A stretch of DNA of 64,000 nucleotides, taken from assembly GCF_947179165.1 (NCBI RefSeq), contig NC_077241.1, positions 79,137,648 through 79,201,647 on the forward strand, in the 5' to 3' direction. The translations under genes and the position numbers were made by a program. The stretch comes from Solanum dulcamara. Its lineage: Eukaryota; Streptophyta; Magnoliopsida; Solanales; Solanaceae. Under the pieces are notes generated by a model. The model did not search any database and was not told where the DNA came from. It saw only the letters and a list, made by a program, of their open reading frames with translations. How positions within the stretch are numbered: position 1 is the stretch's first letter; each line of letters starts with the position of its first letter. This document shows, one piece after another, positions 57,286 through 64,000 of the stretch.

Positions 57286-58220
57286 GTCTATAAATGTGGA
57301 CGCCTCTTATCTCTATATGTCATGCGTTCAACTATATATTGATATTTTGGAATTTTGACCCAAGCCACTGAATGGAGAAGTAGTTAATCCTTACAGAAAA
57401 AATGTTAATAGTTTGACAGACCTGCATTCACCTATACCATGGTTCTATTTGTTGAATTGCATCTGTTGTGAGTCATTCAATTGATGAAGCTAGAGAGAGA
57501 AACCAAAGGGTGGGTTGACAGCATAATATGATCATGTGATTGATATGAATGCCTGTTTTGGTAATGCATTGTAGTGCCGAGGGTTTACCAGAAACAACCT
57601 CTCTGCCTCGTAAAGCCTCGTAAAGATAGGGATAAAGCCTGATCAATCAAAGTCAAATTTGAATATGGGATGAAAATCCAGTCACTCAAATTTTCTCGTT
57701 GATCAAATAAGATCATATTGAGACTCTAAACACCAACGAAACCCTTCTACTCCACTGACCAACTAACATGAAATTACCGCGCAAGCTACTCAATTTTTTT
57801 TCTTAGCTCTGAATTATGGTTTTGATGCTACATATATAAAAGGTCGTCTGGTAAGGTGTATTAGGTAGAATAATATTGGTACTAAATTTTAGTACAATGT
57901 TTGGTTATAAATTTAAGTCTGGTACAACAAATATCAATATTACTTATATATTTATTTAGTACTATTTTATACATAGTAAACCATGACATTAACAATATCA
58001 AAACTATTCATATTCTAATATACTCAATTCGGTATTATTTTGAAATTATACAATACATGTAATTTAATACAACAAATCATAAAGTCGATAAAAAATGTCA
58101 ACATAATTAAATCATTACTAATACACTCTATTCCATTCAATTCTTATAACAATCCCAGATCATCAAAAAAAAGAAAACAATCCCAGAATATTTTATTTCA
58201 CAAGATAATATATCCATATA
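57286..58220. other. Intergenic, repeat-rich, no gene
   Basis: It contains a decayed (TTG)-SINE-like piece near 57590-57640 (cctcgtaaagatagggataa) and AT-rich DNA with ggtactaaattttagtac near 57890. No protein-like frame was supported. Confidence 0.4.
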
Positions 58221-58521
58221 CTCCTTCTATCTCAAATTATCCGTTGTGTTTCTCTTTTACACGCTCCTTAAGAAAATATTAATCACTAAGGTTTTTGACT
58301 ATTTTTACTCATATTTATGTCATAATAAGTACTCTTTCTTCATTAAATATTTACTTTATTTGTACCGTCTCTCCATAATTGAGGTGTTTGTAGTTTCAAA
58401 ATATAATTAGTAATAAGAATAAAATACAAAAAATAATTAATTTTATCTTGAACATTTAAAGATAAATAATTTGAGAAAATCATTTTTAAAAATCATAGTG
58501 GATAATTTAAGACAGAAGGAA
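58221..58521. mobile_element. Stowaway-like MITE
   Basis: Ends ctccttctatctcaaattat and, read inversely, ttccttctgtcttaaattat are flanked by TA on both sides (58219-58220 and 58522-58523). It is AT-rich and non-coding, about 300 bp. Confidence 0.7.
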
Positions 58522-59367
58522 TAGTATAGTTGAAAGCCGAAAAAAACTTGTAGGGACAGTTGGGACTAGATATAAAAAATAAATAAGAAAAAAAGTTGGA
58601 TACACTTAACTCTCCATATCCTTGAAATTAAAAATAAAATAAAATTAGATCACAAAATTCTAACGGAGTCTTATCCTACATTTCTAAGCAAGCAGGATAT
58701 AAATGGTCATTTTATTTTTGAGCCGTGAAACCCTTGAAAGTGCAACTCAAATGGAACCTGAATTCTCCAATGGTACTCAATTTCCATCAAATATAGTGCA
58801 AGATTCAATTTTGACTATTCCTATTCTGCCACTAGAACTCTATCACTGAAATTCTCTCGAGGCTTCCAGTAAAATTCCTCTTGAAATTCATGTTGGTTTC
58901 AAAATTTTGGCTTGCTTTAATCTCTAGTCCTGAATTTATCAAGACCCATCTCAGTTTATCTGCTATGAACAAGAATGAGGAAGACACTCAGCATGTACTT
59001 TTTGTGGATGTTGGTGGAAAGAAATGGAATTATAAAGAATGTCCTCTTAATTATTTCTTGACTCTGTTACTGAGGCTCTTGAATTGGATTTTCCCTTTGA
59101 AAACGACATTCATCAATTTGAGGTTATGGGTTCTTGCAATGGATTGGTTTATCTTGCCAATAGTGTCGTAGAATAATCCCTTTTTATGGAATCCAATAAC
59201 TAGAAAACACAAGAATTTGCCTCTTTTTAGACCTAGATCGAAAGAAAACAAATGTGCAGCATGTGGTTATGGATATAATGAGCTCCATTGATGATTATAA
59301 GGTAGTAATTATTTCTTATAATGATATTATTCGCGGTTCAGATGACATTGAGGTCAAAGTATATAGT

Positions 59368-62300
59368 TGTAACACCCTAATTTTTTTTTCGCGAAAACTC
59401 GAACCATTCTTCATATGCGTATAGACTCGAACTGAATGACTTTTAGTTGTGTCTATGAGTTAGGATCAATTCCTAAGTATTTGAAGAGTATTAGATGTGA
59501 TTTAGGTTAATGAGGGATCTCTAACACTAAGCCAAGTCCAAAGTATTTCTATCGGTTAAATTTTCGGATGAGTCCATATAAGGGTCAACTTCAAATGACC
59601 ATAACTTTCAGAATATTAAGAGTTAGGTGACCCACGACCTATTAAATTAAAGGTTTTTGAGTCCTCTTTCCAACTCCACTGAGTTTAACTCATTCCGAGT
59701 TTGGAGTCAAAAGTTATGACCGTTTTACCAAAGACTACCGCTGCAGCAGTTTATGGGCTTAACGCGGTGCGGCAGCAGCGCGCCCGAAACTAGCTGCAGT
59801 AGTTTGGGTGATGGCACAGGCGCCACTATTGCGCCTGCAGGGTTTTGAACCCATTTTTTTAGATTTTTTTCGTGAGAAAGGGCATTCTGGAATTTTCTTC
59901 ACCTATCCCAAGTATAACCCTAGCGGTTTTGGGACTGAAAAATCAGTTCCCTCATAATATCCAAGGAGGTTTTCTCTCCTCCACCTTAGGAGATTTGAGA
60001 GAAGTGACTAGAAAGGAGAAGAAGAGTTAGGATTCAAGATCTTCAAGTCATGTCCTTGGTTTTTGATGAGATAATCTTCATTTCAGGTATGTAAGGCTAA
60101 CCTAAAATATGGATTGAGTTCTTCCGTATGCCCCATAGATGTGTTGGATGGAAATTGTGAAAGACTTGAACCTTCTATGAATGTTTTCTTGAATTTTTTC
60201 AAAACTCTAGAATATTTTTACATACTATTAATTGATTGATGATTTTCATGACTTGAATTCTTGAATAATTACTTTTCATATTTCATTTCATAAACCATAG
60301 CTACATATTGACTACAAATGATTATGTATATGCATTGATTGGAATGAAAAGAATGAATTGGGATAGCTATGAATGTGAATGACATAAATAGGAACGAAAC
60401 CTTGGTAGAGCTAGAATGTCATTTGTGTCTCTATAAATTGAACATAGAATTAAATAAGGATTTTGTAGTAAGATGTTTGATGATGATGAAAATGATATTC
60501 ATCTTTAAAAAGTGAAATGTTTGATGAAGATGTAATGGTGATGATGATGTTTTGAGATGTAATGGAGTGGAGTCTACTGTGACTACATGATATGATTTGC
60601 ATAATTTGATTTGATTGGAGTCATATGAGGATCTTGAGTATAAATGATTGTTTGAGAAGGAGTTTTAAAAAACAATTTGTGAACGTTTTCGAATAAATTA
60701 TTTATGCACTATTTTGAGTTTAAAGAATATTTATTTTCATCTTTGATTTAGAAAAAGTTTAAGCATGATTTGAGTTTGAGAAGTCTCTTAATTATCATTT
60801 TGAGCATGAGTATTTTGAGTATAAACGAGTTGAGCATTTTTACATTAAAACGTCTATTTTGAGATTGAGTTGAGGGGTTAAAATCATGTTTTAAATACAT
60901 CTAATATTTACTGCATTCATTAAGTTGAGATTGTATCAAATTTAAAAATAAGAGTTTGATGATTGAGATGAGTTGATTTTGAAAGAAGGTCCAATGAGAC
61001 CAGATTGATTGAGTTTTGAAACTAAGTCCAAAGAGACTAAATGAGTATTTTACTCACCTGATAGATATGAGCATATTGAATCTTGGGAGGAGTATTGAGC
61101 ACCGAATTGGGTAAGAGTATAGTCCATACTCGAATCTCATGAACTACGTAGCCAACGTAGGAAGGGATTGGACCGTTAAATATGGATGTTTCCCTATTTC
61201 ATTATCCTGAAATGATAGGACTTGATTGATTGATGGATCTATGATTGGTTGATTCGTTCATACCCTGGGAAAGTATTGAACGGACATGGCAACAATGTCG
61301 GCTTGTTGTACATCACTGGCTCATAGGTGATGTTTGTCAATTAGAGAAACACCCAAATTGAGTGGATTGTGCATGATATGATTGGTTTGATTGAGATTGT
61401 AGATGATTGAGTCGAATTGTAAAATATTGTTAAATTCTAATTTGCATATCTATTGAGCTGAGTCCTTTGACTTTATTGTTGAGTTGATTGTATATGATTG
61501 TATTGGATTTGATGGTATATGATTGGATTGTATACGATTTGATTTGATTGGATTGGATAGGATTGTATATGATTGGATTGGATCGAATTGTAAATGATTG
61601 GATTGAATTGGATTGTACATGATTGGATTGCATGGTATATGATTGGATTGGATGGTATGTGATTGGATTGTATACGTTGGATTGGATCGGATTGTATATG
61701 ATTGGATTGGGTTGGATTGGGTCGAATTGTAAATGATTGGATTGAATTCGATTGTACATGATTGGATTGAATTGTATATGACTGATCTCTGTCTAAACTC
61801 TATTCTTACTTTAGACTTATGACACCTTTATTGAATCTCTCTTATCTTTCTGACTTGAGATATTTGAATCGATATTATTCTACCTTGATGTATGTTTCAT
61901 TCTGCCATATTACATACTCGTACATTCCACGTACTGACGTCCATTTGGATCTGCATCGTTTCATGATGCAGAGACAGGTCTAAGAGATCATCAATAGGCG
62001 CACTGTTGAGGATTTGTTCACACTCAGCTTATCGATGAGTCCTCCCCTACATTCGGAGGATACCACTTATGTTATTCTTGCGTTGAGTTTAGTCTTTTCA
62101 TTCTAATTTGAGGTAGCCATGAACCTGTCATTGGCACCAATTAGATAGTAGTGATAAAGGGTTCATAGACTAGATAGTGATGGATCGATTGAGTATTTTA
62201 ATTCCTTGAATTGTTCTTGTCAGACTATTTTAATGACATAGATTGGAGTTCGAATTGTTGGCCCATGGCCTTTCTTCCTTGAGCTAGATTGTTGATTGGA

Positions 62301-62447
62301 ATTGTCCACCTAATTATCTCTTTATTTTAAGTCTCCCGCTGATTGATTGAATGAACGGATGTGTGAATGGACCAAGTGGTTCGCTTGGGAAAAAGCAATG
62401 GTCTTCGAGTGCCGGCCACGTCTAGGGTATCCTCCCGGGGCGTGACA
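59368..62447 (+). mobile_element. Solo LTR, 3,080 bp, Ty3-gypsy chromovirus type
   Basis: It starts tgtaacaccctaat and ends ggggcgtgaca (TG...CA), flanked by the perfect 5-bp duplication atagt (59363-59367 and 62448-62452). No gag-pol lies within, so it is a single LTR left by recombination between the two LTRs of a full element. Its ends and large size suit Tekay/Del-like chromoviruses, a class judgement from memory. Joining the flanks restores the F-box coding order. Confidence 0.88.
61480..61785 (+). repeat. Minisatellite gattggattg(g/t)atatgattg in the LTR
   Basis: About 15 variants of a 10-20-bp motif built from gattggattg, tatatgattg and gatcgaattg follow one another. A 109-codon minus-strand frame across it is only a repeat effect (Gln/Ser/Asn/Pro-rich). 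Confidence 0.85.
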
Positions 62448-63239
62448 ATAGTCTAAAGAATGATTCTTGGACTAGTTTTGATTATTGTGATGGGACATGC
62501 TCTAGCAAAAAAAGTACCAGTTATTGTGGGGAAAGATTAATTTCTGAAGGATCGTTTGTGGATGGGAAGCTTCATTGGGGTACTTATATTTCTGGTCCTG
62601 ATGAGCACTTGGGCGAGAATGTTATTTCTTTTGATTTAGCTTATGAGAAATGGGAAAAGATGGAGAAGCCCTCCTATGGAGAAGGAGAGACCGAATTGTG
62701 CGTGGGAAAGTTGGGAAGTGATCTCTGTGTCTTTACTAATTCTAAGACAACTGATCATTTAGGTGCTTGGGTTATGAAGGAGTATGGAGTTAAAGAATCT
62801 TGGATAAAGATGTTTACCATCACGTATCCAGATAATCTAGACGAGGAGCCAACCTTTTTCGTGTCAAATAAAGGTGAAATATCGACGGTGTTTGGAGCAA
62901 CTTCCATGATATACAATTCAAAAGATGAATCATTAAGATATTCAGATGTTACTAACTATCATGACGAGTAATATGCCCAATTCTACCTTGAAAGCCTAGT
63001 GTGCCCTTTTTCAACCCGAGGGACAGAGAATGCGGAAAAAGCTCATATCGAAACAATCGAGTAACAAATAACTTGTAAGAGTACTTTCTTCTCAAGTCTT
63101 TTAAAATTTGTTTGTTATTTCAAATATAGAACAAGACGCGCATGTGAAGGATATCTTTAAACTATATTGCTTCTGGACTAGTTTTGGTGTGCTCCTTGTT
63201 GTTAATAGCTAGATGTATATTTTTTTCATGTCTAAGTTC

Positions 63240-63800
63240 TCATTCTCTTGCATTGTGCTTGAAGAGGGTTTTAGGTTTTAGCCCGAGATAGAAGGGTTGG
63301 TTCTGAGATATGCATCCTTATCTTATAATGAAAGGAAATGTTTGAACTTTGAACAGGTTATATGCATTGTGTGATTTCCACTTGACTATCTGGGTTTAAT
63401 CATTATGATGACAACGGAATTAAAGTGAAGAAGTTCTTTGGGCAAGGCCAGTTGCTAAATGTTTGTTCTTTTATTCATTATATATCATATGTTAAAGTAG
63501 TTAGACTTCAATTTGGATCGACTAATTTCCAACACTCCTAGGAGAATGAAAATTTTCACCTAGAAAACTACATTGTTTATATGTGAACTTGACAGTACTA
63601 AAAATTTCAAATCCATTTATTGTGAGCCACATAATTGCAAGCGTAAGGAATTCAATAGAATATAGAAAAACTGGAATCTACTGGAATGCGTACCGAATGC
63701 TTTGGTGTTAACCATGAGAGTGACTCTTAGAGTTTATGCTTGCAAATGGATTTCTAATAATTGAATCTACAAAAAGCATGGATAGATTGTTGATTATTTG
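63240..63800 (+). repeat. Duplicate of SUN intron 3 segments
   Basis: This corresponds to 51338-52170, with the same block order at slightly different spacing (about 250 bp between blocks here against about 510 bp in the intron). It follows the F-box pseudogene 3' flank. No gene is present. Confidence 0.75.
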
Positions 63801-63802
63801 TT

Positions 63803-63985
63803 TTGGGCTCCTCGACTAATTCCACAGGATACTTGCCACCTTCCACCAGCAACAGGTACCAGGTAACTTTGTCAACATGGCTAGGACAGATTGGAAGAAA
63901 TCACCTAGTGTTCTTTTTGGGTCTATGTTGAGATTTGAATTTGAAACTTGATAAGGCGTGCAATTCAGTAGGTCAAAGTGTATTT
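63803..63985 (-). mobile_element. Au-like SINE, near complete
   Basis: The minus strand shows a decayed tRNA-like head (about 63985-63920), acactaggtgatttcttcc, tgtcctagcc, ttacctggtacctgttgctg, gtggaaggtggcaagtatcc and tgtggaattagtcgaggagc. This is the typical Au SINE order. It sits directly after the duplicated intron block and is absent from the corresponding intron copy, so it is younger than the duplication. Confidence 0.72.
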
Positions 63986-64000
63986 TAATCTCTTCGTTTA

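Larger units (their letters stand above)
58751..62971 (+). pseudogene. F-box/FBA (CPR1-like) pseudogene split by a solo LTR
   Basis: The 5' part is 58751-59367 and the 3' part 62448-62971. It starts MEPEFSNGTQFPSN with the F-box [20 protein letters not shown]. The associated domain follows: [36 protein letters not shown] then DDYKVV, and, after the insertion, SFVDGKLHWGTYISG, ISFDLAYEKWEKMEKPSYG, LGSDLCVFTN and WVMKEYGVKESWIKMFTI, ending YHDE. Lesions besides the LTR are frameshifts at the ELYH/ITEIL point, in the [19 protein letters not shown] stretch, near SVVE/NPFLW and at ELH/DDYK. The gene was therefore decaying or later decayed on its own. The 3' flank matches that of the paralogue at 55690 (63090-63240 against 56530-56700), so the two are duplicates. 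Confidence 0.85.

Noticed and set aside
61430..61759. 109-codon Gln/Ser/Asn/Pro-rich frame
   Set aside because: Produced by the minisatellite in the solo LTR; no start context or conserved domain.

Overview
The window is plant nuclear DNA and almost certainly from a Solanaceae genome, probably Solanum or a close relative. It is AT-rich, with intron-split genes and GT-AG splice sites. It carries (TTG)n-ended TS-type SINEs, Au-like SINEs, Stowaway/Tourist/hAT MITEs and chromovirus-type TG...CA LTR sequence. The species call is inference; no database search was possible.

Three intact protein-coding genes can be assembled exon by exon. (1) A GDSL esterase/lipase on the minus strand (1088-2979): 4 exons, 398 aa, Ser-Asp-His residues all visible. 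(2) An FTSHI1-type plastid FtsH-like AAA protein on the plus strand (36935-46252): 15 exons, 957 aa, AAA motifs intact but the HEXXH zinc site replaced by TEVGT. (3) A mid-SUN-domain protein on the plus strand (47312-53622): 4 exons, 590 aa. Genes 2 and 3 lie side by side in the same orientation; as I recall, the Arabidopsis relatives At4g23940 and At4g23950 are also neighbours, so this looks like conserved microsynteny.

The rest is a repeat and pseudogene landscape. About 3.9-23.7 kb is one roughly 20-kb tandem array of about 100 diverged copies of a 183-bp unit. Its left end carries a small block in inverted orientation and a CACTA-like transposon terminus. The array is interrupted by a 977-bp hAT-type element with a perfect 8-bp target duplication. 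It lies between two truncated F-box/DUF295 pseudogenes of the same orientation. The period is exactly 61 codons, and the consensus appears open on both strands.

About 23.7-33.8 kb is a graveyard of F-box/DUF295 (SKIP23-like) copies, each broken by stops, frameshifts, deletions or junctions with LINE sequence. Embedded among them is a processed, non-functional retrocopy of the purine-synthesis gene PUR5 (AIR synthase) with a 10-bp target duplication. About 34-36.7 kb holds MITEs, a G-rich repeat and a LINE RNase H remnant. About 54.6-63 kb holds a truncated Ty1-copia gag/protease fragment and two duplicated F-box-associated-domain pseudogenes. One of these is split by a 3,080-bp solo LTR with a perfect 5-bp target duplication. 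Segments of the large SUN intron 3 recur downstream of these F-box copies.

The window shows no operon-like system and no CRISPR. The most unusual structure is the 183-bp satellite-like array in an otherwise genic region.
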